Positions 23,020-32,242 are shown, counted from the first letter of the stretch. The stretch: 64,000 nucleotides of DNA from Botryobacter ruber (GCF_003347595.2 NZ_QCZK02000022.1:56820-120819); one strand, 5' to 3'. The notes: generated by a model not told the origin, from the sequence alone. Program-made: numbers and translations.

Positions 23020-25500
23020 TTATGTTCGTGTCACTCCGGCCCGAATAGCATTGGCCAGTGCTTCGATGCCTTTTTGCATGTCCCCGCCATACTTTTGGGC
23101 ATAAGCCTGCACCTTCACTTTCTCTGCTTCTTCGGTGGTGTAGGTGAGGTATTCCTCGAGCGATACTTCCGTGCGGTAGACGCGGGAGAGGGTGCCGCCC
23201 AGGCTGATGAAGACTTCCTTGTAGTTGCGGTTGGGGTCGTTGGCCTTGTTGATGGAAAGCACCAGCGCCTTCTCCTTTTCCGTCAGCCCCAGCAGCTGCT
23301 GGATGTCATCGAACTTGTTGAGGTACTTGCTCTGGTCGAGCAGGATCTTGCAGTCAGAGTTGTTGATGATGGCCTGCTTGACTACCGGGGAGGAAATGAT
23401 GTCTTCCACCTCCTGGGTCACCACGATAGCTTCGCCGTAGAATTTGCGTACCGTCTTGAAGAGGTACTTGATGTATTCGGCCATGCCTTCGCGGGCAATG
23501 GCTTTCCAGGCTTCTTCAATCAAAATAACTTTGCGGACGCCTTTGAGCTTGCGCATCTTGGAGATGAAGACTTCCATGATGATGATGGTCACTACCGGGA
23601 AAAGGATGGGGTGGTCCTTGATGTTGTCGAGCTCGAAGACAATGAAGCGTTCCTGCAGCAAGTCGAGGTTCTCGCGGGCGTTGAGCAGGTAGCCAAACTC
23701 GCCCTTGCGGTAGTAGGGCCGGAGCACGTAGAGGAAATTGTCGAGGTCAAAATCCTTTTCCTTTACCCGGTCCGCCTTCAGCTTCTCCTTAAACTCCGCC
23801 TGCACGAACTCATAGAAGCTGTTAAAGCAGGGGAAGATTGTTGGTTTTTTCTTCAGGTGCTTGTAATACAGTTCCAGTGCGTTGGAGAGGGCCACGTACT
23901 CGGAGCGGGAGAAGGTCTCGCTGTCTTTTTTCCAGAGGGCCAGCAGCAGTGTTTTGATGCTTTCCTTTTTCTCCGTGTCCAGGCTGTCGTCTTTGCTAAT
24001 GTAGAAAGGGTTGAAGCGGATGGGCCGGGTTTCCGTGTAGGTGAAGTAGTAGCCGTTTACCAGCTCGCACAACCCTTTGTAGGAATGGCCCACGTCCACC
24101 AGCACGATGTGGCTGCCCTGCTCGTGGTAGGAGCGCACCAGGTGGTTGGTGAAAAAGGACTTGCCGCTGCCCGAGGGGCCGAGGATGAACTTGTTACGGT
24201 TGGTGCAGATGCCTTTGCTGACCGGCTCATCCGAGATGTCCACGTGCACCGGCTTGCCGGTGAGCCGGTCGCCCAGGCGCAGGCCGACGGGGCTGGTGGA
24301 GGAGCGGTAGCCGGTTTCCAGGTTTAAAAAGCAGCAAGCCTGCTCGAGGAAGGTATCGAAGGTGTCGTTCATAGGAAAGTCCGCTGCATTGCCCGGCAGC
24401 CCTGCCCAGAAGATCTGCGGGGCCCCGTCCGTCTCGAGCTTGGGCGTGGCATCCAGCTGGGCCATGGCCGAGGAGACAAGGTTTCGCAGCTCCTTCTGCT
24501 TATCCGGCTGCTCTGTCCAGGCCAGCACGTTAAAGTGCGCCTTTACCGGCAGCCGTTGCTGGATGATAGCCTCGTTGAGGAAACTATGAGAGGCATCGCG
24601 GGCCAGGGCATTTTCGCGGGAATAAGCCGAGAGGGACTGCAAACGCAGGCGCTTGCTCTCCAGCCGCTTGAGCGTCTGGTGGGAATCTTCCAGGAAAATG
24701 TACTGGTTGAGGATATGGTTGCAGGGAAGCAGCTGACCCAGGGGAGCGGCAAAGCCGGTGGAGAACTTGCTGCGGTCGGTCGAGTACTTGTCGTAGTTGA
24801 TGCGGGAACCGCAGAGCGAAGGCAGGTGCCCGGCGTCGGCCAGCGCAAAAAGCTGGCAGCGTTTCTCGCCGATGCGGATTTCTTGCTGCAGGTGCATGTC
24901 CTGCAGCAAGGGCCTTTCCGCTTGCGGCAGCAGGCCACAGTAGCGCTCAATGAGACCCGCTTTGGCTTTGGTGCCGGCCAGTTCTGCATCCGTCAGCCTG
25001 CGCAGCGTCACAAAGCCGCTGTCCTGCAGCACGCGCTCAAACTGCCCGGCCTGGTCCACAAAGTCCTGGAAGAGCCGGGGCTGCAGGGTCTGCTGGGGTG
25101 CCAGTGATTTGCGCAGCAGGTTGGAGAGCAGCGAAGTGGCAGGGCGGCGGTCATCGGGCTTTTTGGTGATCAGGATGTAGCAGTGGTGCGCCAGGTACGG
25201 CCGCTTGTGGAAGAAGCGCTCGCTGGCCCTGGCAAGGAAGCTTTGCCCGTCTTTGTAGTCGGCTTTATACCACGACTCCAGGAACCAGTCCTGCTTATGG
25301 AACACGGTAAAGCGGGGCAACAGGCGGATAGCTTTGATGAGCGCCTGGTGAAGCGCCTCGTACTCGGTATCGGAGAGCGTAAAGATCTCCGGCAACATCG
25401 CCTCATAAGCCAGCGTGATGTCGCCCTGGCGGGAGAGGATGCAGCCGTGCTCCACCTTGTAGACGGGCAGCAGGTTTTCCAGATCAATCGGCTGTGCCAT
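23020..25500 (-). CDS. traG: conjugation ATPase TraG (VirB4-like)
   Basis: An 826-residue ATPase that powers assembly of the mating channel at the inner membrane. The N-terminal half is the family's CagE/TrbE/VirB-type region. The C-terminal half is the ATPase core: Walker A GPSGSGKS at about residues 441-448, Walker B VILIEEAW at about 657-664, then the VTQEVEDI motif. Length is normal for Bacteroidetes TraG. Its start overlaps the traF end by 17 bases. In these elements the name TraG denotes the VirB4 homologue, not a coupling protein; no VirD4-type coupling protein is seen in the window. Confidence 0.93.
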   Translation of the reverse strand: MAQPIDLENLLPVYKVEHGCILSRQGDITLAYEAMLPEIFTLSDTEYEALHQALIKAIRLLPRFTVFHKQDWFLESWYKADYKDGQSFLARASERFFHKRPYLAHHCYILITKKPDDRRPATSLLSNLLRKSLAPQQTLQPRLFQDFVDQAGQFERVLQDSGFVTLRRLTDAELAGTKAKAGLIERYCGLLPQAERPLLQDMHLQQEIRIGEKRCQLFALADAGHLPSLCGSRINYDKYSTDRSKFSTGFAAPLGQLLPCNHILNQYIFLEDSHQTLKRLESKRLRLQSLSAYSRENALARDASHSFLNEAIIQQRLPVKAHFNVLAWTEQPDKQKELRNLVSSAMAQLDATPKLETDGAPQIFWAGLPGNAADFPMNDTFDTFLEQACCFLNLETGYRSSTSPVGLRLGDRLTGKPVHVDISDEPVSKGICTNRNKFILGPSGSGKSFFTNHLVRSYHEQGSHIVLVDVGHSYKGLCELVNGYYFTYTETRPIRFNPFYISKDDSLDTEKKESIKTLLLALWKKDSETFSRSEYVALSNALELYYKHLKKKPTIFPCFNSFYEFVQAEFKEKLKADRVKEKDFDLDNFLYVLRPYYRKGEFGYLLNARENLDLLQERFIVFELDNIKDHPILFPVVTIIIMEVFISKMRKLKGVRKVILIEEAWKAIAREGMAEYIKYLFKTVRKFYGEAIVVTQEVEDIISSPVVKQAIINNSDCKILLDQSKYLNKFDDIQQLLGLTEKEKALVLSINKANDPNRNYKEVFISLGGTLSRVYRTEVSLEEYLTYTTEEAEKVKVQAYAQKYGGDMQKGIEALANAIRAGVTRT

Positions 25501-25870
25501 GTGTGTCCTCCTTTCGTGTTAATGGTTTCTGATTATGCTGGTTATGGGGTGTTGAGCTAAGGAACCTGAAGGTCTTGCGGGTGCTCAGGCGGATGTAGCG
25601 GGGAATGCTGCGGCAGGCAAACTTCTTGAGCAGGCCGTGCTCCCCGTAGGTTTTGTTGAGGTGGTAAACGCCTGCAAACAAAGCCGCACCGGAGAGCAGG
25701 ATGACCAGGAGGCAGAGCAGCAGGGGCACGCGGGCCAGGTACATGCCGGCAAAGAGCAGCAGCAGGAACACGAGCCCTGCGGCCAAGTAGCCGATATACT
25801 GCGCCCGCAGCCCCCGGAACTCGATGGGCCGGTTGATGCCCTTGTTGACCTGGTAAACGCTGTTCGCCAT
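25484..25870 (-). CDS. traF: conjugative transfer protein TraF (DUF4133, VirB3-like)
   Basis: A 128-residue protein beginning with the family-specific VYQVNKGINRPIEFRGL, followed by two adjacent membrane helices (about 27-47 and 52-72) and a basic cytoplasmic tail. Small two-helix proteins directly before the VirB4 ATPase correspond to VirB3. The overlap with traG suggests translational coupling. It lies 12 bases after traE. Confidence 0.9.
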   Translation of the reverse strand: MANSVYQVNKGINRPIEFRGLRAQYIGYLAAGLVFLLLLFAGMYLARVPLLLCLLVILLSGAALFAGVYHLNKTYGEHGLLKKFACRSIPRYIRLSTRKTFRFLSSTPHNQHNQKPLTRKEDTHGTAD

Positions 25871-25882
25871 TGCAACATCGGG

Positions 25883-26218
25883 TTAGACGCCAAAGAAGGA
25901 GCGGAGCACCGTGGCCACGACCACCAGGAAAATACAGCTGCCAAACCAGGCGGCCGCCACCTTGCCCGTGTCCGGCTCGCCGCCATTCCATTTCTGGTAG
26001 ACCTTAACGGCGCCTACCAGTCCCACGACGGCGCCGATGGCGTACATCAGGCTGGTGCCGGTATCGAAGTAGCCGCGCACCATTTGGGTGGCCTGGGAGA
26101 TGCCTGCGTTGCCGTCGGCTGACTGTGCCTGGGCCGAAAGGGCCACGGCAAAAAGGAGCAGGAGCGTAGCAATGGCAGTGGCTTTTTTTTGCTCCGGGAG
26201 GGTTGCTTGCTTTTTCAT
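25883..26218 (-). CDS. traE: conjugative transfer protein TraE (DUF4134, VirB2-like)
   Basis: A 111-residue membrane protein with a long signal sequence ending at AQAQ, then GISQATQMVRGYFDTGTSLMYAIGAVVGLVGAVKVY, split by a short hydrophilic turn (WNGGEPDTGK) from a second helix. This two-helix layout after a cleaved leader suits a pilin-like VirB2 role. It is the second gene of the reverse-strand tra operon. Confidence 0.9.
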   Translation of the reverse strand: MKKQATLPEQKKATAIATLLLLFAVALSAQAQSADGNAGISQATQMVRGYFDTGTSLMYAIGAVVGLVGAVKVYQKWNGGEPDTGKVAAAWFGSCIFLVVVATVLRSFFGV

Positions 26219-26274
26219 GTGCTTTATGGTTTTAGTTATGGTTAAGGATAAGTAGTGATAATGCGTGTAGCGGG

Positions 26275-26880
26275 TTAGGAGCTAGGCCAGAGCGCCTGCA
26301 GGTCCTCGGGAGTGAGTGAATAGGGGAGCTTGACCTGGCTTTGCTCGAGGAGGAACTGCTGCACCTGGTCCTGGTATTGGCTTTGGGCGGTGCGGCTGTA
26401 CCTGGAGATGATGAGTTGCAGGAGGGAGAGGAATTCTTCCTTTTCCAGCTGCGTCTCCACTACCAGTTCCAGCAGGGGCTTGATTTCCTCCAGCAGGTCG
26501 GCCAGCGTGCCCATGGGAAAAGTAGGCGGCTCCGTTGCTGAAGTTGTTTTTACAGAAGCGGTAGTGCTGTCTGTTTCTTCCATATCCTCTTCTTCCTCTC
26601 CTTCCGTTCTGGGTGCTACCTGTAGTTCGGATGCGTCGGATACAGTAGGAGCATCACTTGTGGAGACAGCTCCAATAGGGGATTCTGCCGGAATACCTGC
26701 CTGTGCGGTTTCCGGTGTGGAGGAGGTAAGGTACACTTGCGGTAGCAACCTGGCTGTCGCTTTTTCTGACAGCGCTTTTAGCTCCTGGCGGTAACAGAGC
26801 AATGTAATGATGAGGTAGTAGAGCAGCAGGCTGGTGCCCGTCGCAAGAAAGAACTGGGTCCAGGTAAGATGGTGAAGCAT
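26275..26880 (-). CDS. membrane-anchored protein at the head of the tra operon
   Basis: A 201-residue protein with one membrane helix near the N-terminus (FFLATGTSLLLYYLIITLL), a central acidic, Thr/Ser/Pro-rich low-complexity part (about 60-115) and a C-terminal helical domain ending in LTPEDLQALWP. Its place directly before traE suggests a role in early channel assembly, like small TraC/TraD-position proteins in other elements. I recognise no domain. The start ATG at 26880 gives the natural membrane anchor. Confidence 0.65.
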   Translation of the reverse strand: MLHHLTWTQFFLATGTSLLLYYLIITLLCYRQELKALSEKATARLLPQVYLTSSTPETAQAGIPAESPIGAVSTSDAPTVSDASELQVAPRTEGEEEEDMEETDSTTASVKTTSATEPPTFPMGTLADLLEEIKPLLELVVETQLEKEEFLSLLQLIISRYSRTAQSQYQDQVQQFLLEQSQVKLPYSLTPEDLQALWPSS

Positions 26881-27140
26881 GGCCTTCCGACTTTTCTTCT
26901 GCCGCCCCGTGCGACAGAAACTGAAGGCAAGTTGGGAGGAACTACAGCCTGTTTTTCACAAGGTCTTCCGTAGGTGGGAAAAATAAAGGTGGGAGTGAGC
27001 GGACAAAAAAATACGCGTATCCATCCAGAGGAGAGGAGAATTGTAGTGGCTAACCTCCTGCCAGGTGAGGTTGAAAAGAAACTTTCCCCTTTTTCCATTC
27101 TGTTCAGGAGTTATATCGTTGGCTTTCCCTTTCTTTGTAT

Positions 27141-29639
27141 ATGCAGCTTCTCGACAGACATACTTCCGCCGAACTGGAAAAACTATCCGGCATCGTCAAG
27201 CGCGTGACCTTCCACAGCGCGGAGAGCGGCTATACGGTGCTGAAGGTAAACAGCTTTCAAAGGCCGCACGAGGAAACCACCGTCATTGTCCACCAGTCCA
27301 AGGTCTTTGCCGGGGCTACCATGGATTTCTATGGCGAGTGGACCAATCACCCCAGCTATGGCCTGCAGTTCAAAGCCACCAAAGTTATCGAGCGAAAGCC
27401 TGCCACGGCCAATGCCCTGGAGAAGTACCTTGGCTCCGGTTTGATCAAAGGCGTCGGCCCGGTGACAGCCAAGAGGATCGTCCGGCATTTCGGGGACAAA
27501 ACGCTGGATGTGTTTGAGACCAGTCTCGAACGACTCACCGAAGTGGAAGGCATTGCCCGGCTCAAGCTGGAGATGATCAGCAAAGCCTGGGTGGAGCACC
27601 AGGAGATACGGAACGTGATGCTGTTTTTGCAGTCCCACCATATCTCCACCCTGTTTGCCGTCAAGATCTACAAAACCTATGGCAACGATGCCATCGAGAT
27701 CGTCAAAAGCAATCCCTACCGCCTGGCCACAGACATTTACGGCATCGGTTTCTTCTCTGCTGATAAGGTTGCCCTGAGCCTGGGGCTGGCGCAGGATTCC
27801 CCGCAACGCATACAGGCAGCCATCGGGCATGTGCTGCAGCATGCACGGGAAGAGGGCCATTGCTACCTCACACAGGAGCAGATTCTGCAGGCGGTAGCCG
27901 AGCTGCTGTCCTTACCTGACGTGACGGCCATAGAGGCGAATCTCCGGGAGATGGAGAAAAAGGAAGAGCTGAAAGTAAGGCTGCTGCCCAATGAGAAGGG
28001 AGAGGCGGAAAAGTGTTTCTATGCCCACTCCCTCTACTACGATGAGCAATACATCGCCGCCAAAGTACGGGAGCTGGCCAAAGAGCAACTCAGGCTCAAC
28101 CGAGACCACCTGCTGCAGGACCTGGAGGTATACTGCCAGCTGCACCAGATTAGCTTAAGCGAAGAACAGCGCCAGAGCGTGCTGCAGATTGCCACCGAGC
28201 GCCTCTCCATCCTCACCGGCGGACCAGGCTGCGGTAAAACAACCACAACCCGTGCCCTGGTGGGCGTGCTGCAGTTGATGGCAAAGAAGGTGATGCTGGC
28301 CGCTCCTACCGGCAGGGCCGCCCAGCGCATGAGCGAGGTCATTGGCCTGGAGTCCAAAACCATTCACCGCCTGCTGGAATGGGACCCTGGCAAAGGAGGC
28401 TTCAAACGCAATGAGCTGGAGCCCCTGCAAACGGATGTGCTTATCGTGGATGAATGCTCGATGCTGGACGTGCATCTGGCAGCCGCCTTACTACGGGCCG
28501 TGCCTGCCGGTTGCCAGGTGGTGCTGATCGGGGATGCCGACCAACTCCCGGCGGTGGGAGCGGGCAACGTGCTCAAGGACATGATCGCCTCCGGCGTGGT
28601 TTCCTGCCTGAAGCTGACGAAGGTATTCCGGCAGGCCCGGGAGTCGCTCATCATCTCCTATGCCCACCAGATCAACCGTGGAGAAGTACCCCAGATCGAG
28701 TCTCCCTTTCACAAGCCCCCTGTCTGGCAGGAGAAGAAGGATTGCCTTTTTATTGACTCGGAGGAAGCCACCGCTGATGAGCTGCGGTTCATTAGCAAAG
28801 TGAGGAAAATAGCAGGGGAAGAAGCCTCCAAGGCAGAAGAGGGATATTCCATGGCCGCAGAGCCGCCGGCAGAGTACTACAGCCAGGGTAGCAGTTTGTC
28901 CATTCCGGCCAAATTCAGCCATGTGGATGTGGAGGCACTGCTGCAGGCCAGCAGCCATACTGAAGAGCTGAAAGAGGTCCTCCGGCGGGTGCATCCCTGG
29001 TCCTCGCTGCATTACGGGCTTTCAGCTGTGGGGATGGTCGAAAAGCTGTATGAAGCCGTCATTCCCAAATATTACGGCAAGGGTACGGAGATACAGATTC
29101 TCTCTCCCATGACCAAGGGCAGCCTGGGGACCTCCAACCTCAACAAGGTGATCCAGGAGAAGATCAATCCTCCGGGAGCAGGGAAAGCGCAGCTGGCAGT
29201 AGGAGGGAGGCTGCTTAGGGAGGGGGACCGGGTGATCCAGAAGCGGAACAACTATGACCTGAATGTCTTCAACGGGGATATCGGCACCGTCACGGGAGTG
29301 GACAATGAGGAGATGGAGCTGTTGGTGAGTTTTAAGGCAGGCAAGGAGGTAAAGGAAGTGCGGTACCAGAAGGAGCACTTGCTGGAGCTGGATCTGGCCT
29401 ATGCCATCACGATTCATAAATCGCAGGGCAGTGAGTTTGAGACAGTCATCATTCCCATCGTCACGCAGCACTTTGGAATGCTGTTCCGGAACCTGGTCTA
29501 CACCGGCATTACCAGGGCCAAGAAACTGGTGGTGTTTGTAGGCACAAGAAAGGCCCTGGCAATGGCCGTCAACAAGCAAAACACAGCCATCAGGCAGACT
29601 GCCCTGGCACATTTGCTCAAACAGAATGTGCCGTATTGA
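27141..29639 (+). CDS. recD2: RecD2-like SF1 DNA helicase
   Basis: An 832-residue 5'-3' DNA helicase of the RecD2/TraA group. It starts with the OB-like KLSGIVKRVTFHSAESGYTVLKV domain, then the helix-hairpin-helix LIKGVGPVTAKRIV. Walker A GGPGCGKTTT is at about residue 360, Walker B VDECSML at about 436, and the UvrD-like LAYAITIHKSQGSEF motif at about 752. An unusual Glu/Ala-rich insert lies at about residues 540-600. TTG 27135 is also in frame, but ATG 27141 is preferred. It is divergent from the tra operon across about 260 bases and carries no relaxase domain, unlike TraA-type fusions. Confidence 0.9.
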   Translation: MQLLDRHTSAELEKLSGIVKRVTFHSAESGYTVLKVNSFQRPHEETTVIVHQSKVFAGATMDFYGEWTNHPSYGLQFKATKVIERKPATANALEKYLGSGLIKGVGPVTAKRIVRHFGDKTLDVFETSLERLTEVEGIARLKLEMISKAWVEHQEIRNVMLFLQSHHISTLFAVKIYKTYGNDAIEIVKSNPYRLATDIYGIGFFSADKVALSLGLAQDSPQRIQAAIGHVLQHAREEGHCYLTQEQILQAVAELLSLPDVTAIEANLREMEKKEELKVRLLPNEKGEAEKCFYAHSLYYDEQYIAAKVRELAKEQLRLNRDHLLQDLEVYCQLHQISLSEEQRQSVLQIATERLSILTGGPGCGKTTTTRALVGVLQLMAKKVMLAAPTGRAAQRMSEVIGLESKTIHRLLEWDPGKGGFKRNELEPLQTDVLIVDECSMLDVHLAAALLRAVPAGCQVVLIGDADQLPAVGAGNVLKDMIASGVVSCLKLTKVFRQARESLIISYAHQINRGEVPQIESPFHKPPVWQEKKDCLFIDSEEATADELRFISKVRKIAGEEASKAEEGYSMAAEPPAEYYSQGSSLSIPAKFSHVDVEALLQASSHTEELKEVLRRVHPWSSLHYGLSAVGMVEKLYEAVIPKYYGKGTEIQILSPMTKGSLGTSNLNKVIQEKINPPGAGKAQLAVGGRLLREGDRVIQKRNNYDLNVFNGDIGTVTGVDNEEMELLVSFKAGKEVKEVRYQKEHLLELDLAYAITIHKSQGSEFETVIIPIVTQHFGMLFRNLVYTGITRAKKLVVFVGTRKALAMAVNKQNTAIRQTALAHLLKQNVPY

Positions 29640-29656
29640 TACCTGTGTCATTCTTA

Positions 29657-29703
29657 TGTATCATGATGGTAGATGAGCAATGGAAGTGTACCACGATGGT
29701 ACA
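29657..29703. promoter_or_regulatory. two operator-like 17-bp sites, 30 bases apart
   Basis: TGTACC-ACGAT-GGTACA (29687-29703) is a perfect dyad; TGTATC-ATGAT-GGTAGA (29657-29673) is a weaker copy exactly 30 bases upstream, so both face the same side of the helix if bound. The outline TGTAC-N7-GTACA recurs before the integrase at 10215-10231. Confidence 0.45.
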
Positions 29704-29853
29704 TGTGATTGATAATTGACTTACACTGTTAGTGCCCTCTTTTTTTTCATAACAGATGTTATAATAAATTGTTAAATATACTGTCATCTTGCATGCTGAT
29801 GAAGATCTTCCTTTAGCCTATTTCATATAACTAAGCTAAATGAAGCTAGACAA

Positions 29854-30420
29854 ATGGCTTTCAGGTTTTACAGTACATTACAAGGTAAAAAAAGAGCATT
29901 GGCTACAGGCCTGGAAAATATATTTGACAAGTTAAGTAACAAAATGAAAGGGGAAGCAGAGGAAGCTCAGGGCAGAGACAGCGGTGCGGTAGGTGAGAGC
30001 ACGGGGACTGGCAGTGGGCGCTTAGTGCTGCTGGAGACAAGTTTTGTGGAGATAGTGCTCGACAAGCGGCACGTCCTGCTTTGTGTCCGTTGGCTACGGC
30101 AGGTAACCAGCAGCGAGTACAGGCACGGCACCCGGGAGACGGGTCGCTTCCTGCTGGACCTTGGCTTGGAGCTGCTTTTGGTGAACAACCAGCGCATGGG
30201 GGTGCTGACTATAGAGGACCAGGGTTGGCTTGCCCGGATCTCGATTGAGGTCATCTCCAGGAGCAGATTGCAGCGGCTGGCCATTGTCTCCTCCACGGAT
30301 ATGCTGCAGCAGCTGACAAACGAGGTGCTGGACAGCAGAGTCAAGGAGGAGACTCCGCATTTTTACACTCAGTACTTCCTCTCTGAGCAGAGCGCGCTGG
30401 AGTGGCTCATGCAGCCCTGA
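29854..30420 (+). CDS. STAS-like cytoplasmic protein
   Basis: A protein of up to 188 residues. The N-terminal 55 residues are hydrophilic and may be partly untranslated; a start at ATG 29944 is possible. The remaining 130 residues follow a small alpha/beta plan found in many Bacteroidota proteins of SpoIIAA/STAS-like type: a strand pair (VEIVLDKRHVLLCVRWLRQV), a helix with GRFLLDLGLELLLVNNQ, then TIEDQGWL, a strand with RLAIVSST, and a closing FLSEQSALEWL. Function unknown. It converges with a related but frameshifted gene on the other strand. Confidence 0.65.
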   Translation: MAFRFYSTLQGKKRALATGLENIFDKLSNKMKGEAEEAQGRDSGAVGESTGTGSGRLVLLETSFVEIVLDKRHVLLCVRWLRQVTSSEYRHGTRETGRFLLDLGLELLLVNNQRMGVLTIEDQGWLARISIEVISRSRLQRLAIVSSTDMLQQLTNEVLDSRVKEETPHFYTQYFLSEQSALEWLMQP

Positions 30421-30462
30421 TGGCTGCTGCTGCCGTGCCTTCGTGTCCTTGAGCGGATGGGA

Positions 30463-30875
30463 CTAGAGAAACAGCCAGGATGTTGCCACCTCAACGCTGA
30501 GAAACACCTCCAGCTGCATATGCTCGGCCAGGACCGGATTGTGCCGGAGTGCCTCTTGGATAAGGTGTCTGGAATCAGGTCCAAGCCTTGCGGGGTTACT
30601 ACGCAGGCCCTGCGGTGGTGTAGCCGGAGGTCAAAGGCTGGCAGGTATTCTTTCACCGTCCACAGCTGATCGGCTACGGTGACATAGTTGAGCCGGCGCA
30701 TGTCAATCAGCCAACGGCAGATCTCCTGTGTCCGGGCGTGCCGCAGGGCCACTTTCTGCACGTGCCGGAAAGGTTCTCCACTCGCGTGCTGCAGCCAGGT
30801 GAGCCGAATGAACCTATTTTCCGAGCTTGCCTCCAGCACGACGTACTCGTTCCGGTAAATTTCAGTAAGTTCCAT
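30463..30875 (-). pseudogene. frameshifted STAS-like protein gene
   Basis: The first 100 or so residues show the STAS-like plan: YVVLEASSENRFIRLTWLQ, then RWLIDMRRLNYVTVADQLW, and RRACVVTPQGLDLIPD. At about 30567-30580 the frame breaks. The next frame continues naturally with HLIQEALRHNPVLAEHM and the family-type ending EVFLSVEVATSWL, stopping at 30463. Read straight, the frame instead runs on through an Arg/Ser-rich improbable tail to 30369 and collides with the convergent gene. A single-base indel in a formerly good gene explains this. Confidence 0.7.
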
Positions 30876-31111
30876 AGCTATAGGGTATGTGTTGTGGCCT
30901 TATTTGCTCTCCAGCCTGCCGTTCTTTTTAGAATATAAGTAAACGTCTGCCTGCTGTAAAAAGCTACATCCCACTTTTAGCCATACATAACAATGAAGAA
31001 AGGTACCAGATAAGGTACTTTTCAAACAAGTCTAAAGTGCATGTGTGACTTCAATCTGAAGCTGTGCATGTGTTCAAAAGAAGGCAGTATATATATGAAC
31101 TGTGTAAATGG

Positions 31112-31140
31112 AGGTTCGGGCGCAATTTCGGACCTTTTTT
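31112..31140 (+). terminator. intrinsic terminator-like hairpin
   Basis: AGGTTCG pairs with CGGACCT (one G-T pair) around a ten-base loop and is followed by six T residues. No gene directly upstream on the plus strand is recognised; together with the GGTACC..GGTACT dyad near 31001-31018 it may mark a small transcript of unknown kind. Confidence 0.5.
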
Positions 31141-31280
31141 ATTATCTTCATAAACCACAGACACAATCATGATAAGAAAAGACGACCTACTCAACGCGGT
31201 AGTCCTTCAGAAGTAATGATGGCATAACAAAAAAGACCGCAATAGTGGTAAAAAGGAGTGCGAATAACTTTTCTACCATC

Positions 31281-32005
31281 ATGAACAGGTCATACTACTA
31301 CTGCGGCAGTGTGAATATAGTCAAAAATGGTAAAACCTACTATGGTAAAGCCAGAGGCAAGTGCAAGGACTGCAGGAGGCAGTTTGTTTTAATCTGCAAA
31401 ACCGTAGTCTGAGACCGGAGCAGAAGAGGCTCATTGAGCTTCTCTTGCTAGAGCGTCTTTTCCTAGAGGGGATTTGTAGAGTACTGGACATATCTGCCTA
31501 TCACCTTTTCCGCTACATGAACGAGCTTTACAGAGAGATTCCTAATGACTTAAACGCGCAGGTTTCGGTACAGGCAGCGCTGGAGCTATGCTGCTATGAG
31601 TGCGAGAGCGATGAGTTGTGGAGCTTTATGGGCTGCAAGGCCAACAAGAAATGGCTTTGGGTGACACAGGACAGAAAAAGCAGGCAGATTGTGGCCCTGC
31701 ACCTGGGAGATAGAGGCACAGCGGGTGCAAGGGGTTTGTGTGAGAATATTCCTGAGCACTACAGGCACCAGGCAGCTTTCTTCACTGATGACTGGGATGC
31801 CTATTAGCACGTGATACCTGCCGGGCAACATAGAACCTTTAAAAGGAAGAATGACACCAACCATGTCGAAAGATTCTTCTGCTCTCTCAGGCAGAGATGT
31901 TCAAGGCTGGTGAGGAAGGCGCTCGCTTTCTCCAAAAAGCTCGACAGGCACTTGATGGCTTTTAAGTTCTTTGTCGCTAACTATAACTTTGCTTTACTTT
32001 TATAG
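31281..32005 (+). pseudogene. IS1-family transposase, inactivated
   Basis: The reading frames reconstruct an IS1-family transposase. The first part (31281-31412) has the zinc-finger-like KNGKTYYGKARGKCKDC, although the first Cys pair is incomplete. The second frame continues with LLERLFLEGICRVLDIS, the first catalytic Asp region DELWSFMGCK, FFTDDWDAY, and after a TAG at 31805-31807 the remaining [16 protein letters not shown] and NYNFALLL. Two lesions are visible: a frame change near 31385-31395 and the amber stop. Some IS1 elements frameshift naturally, but the stop is inactivating. Terminal inverted repeats could not be fixed with confidence. Confidence 0.8.
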
Positions 32006-32234
32006 AAGTACCCTCAACGCTGAGTTCTGTCAATCTATTTCAGGTCAATACTTGGTTCAAAAACAGTAGATGAGTTTACTGAAATAGAGCCGTTAATTAA
32101 GACTCATCTTTAATGATTTTTATTTTAGTAAATTATCAAGTATAGATTAAGAAACTGTTAGAAAAAGCAGACTTTGCTTGAAAGTTATAACATTGACATA
32201 TTGTTTGATTAATATTTTGGTAAACCCTCTAAAG

Positions 32235-32242
32235 TAGCTTTG
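32235..32242 (+). promoter_or_regulatory. -7 box of the SusC operon
   Basis: TAGCTTTG matches the TAnnTTTG consensus 25 bases before the susC start; no TTG at ideal distance is seen. CTTTGCT..AGCAAAG just before the start codon forms a small dyad. Confidence 0.4.

Noticed and set aside
23002..24327. 441-codon open frame on the plus strand
   Set aside because: It is antisense to traG, with Val/Glu/Leu-rich repetitive sequence produced by the codon use of the real gene.
27141..29639. TraA/TraI-type relaxase-helicase fusion
   Set aside because: The N-terminus is the RecD2 OB/HhH region, with no HUH relaxase domain.
9946..32005. Prophage
   Set aside because: No capsid, terminase, portal or tail gene is present; the tra gene order identifies a conjugative element.
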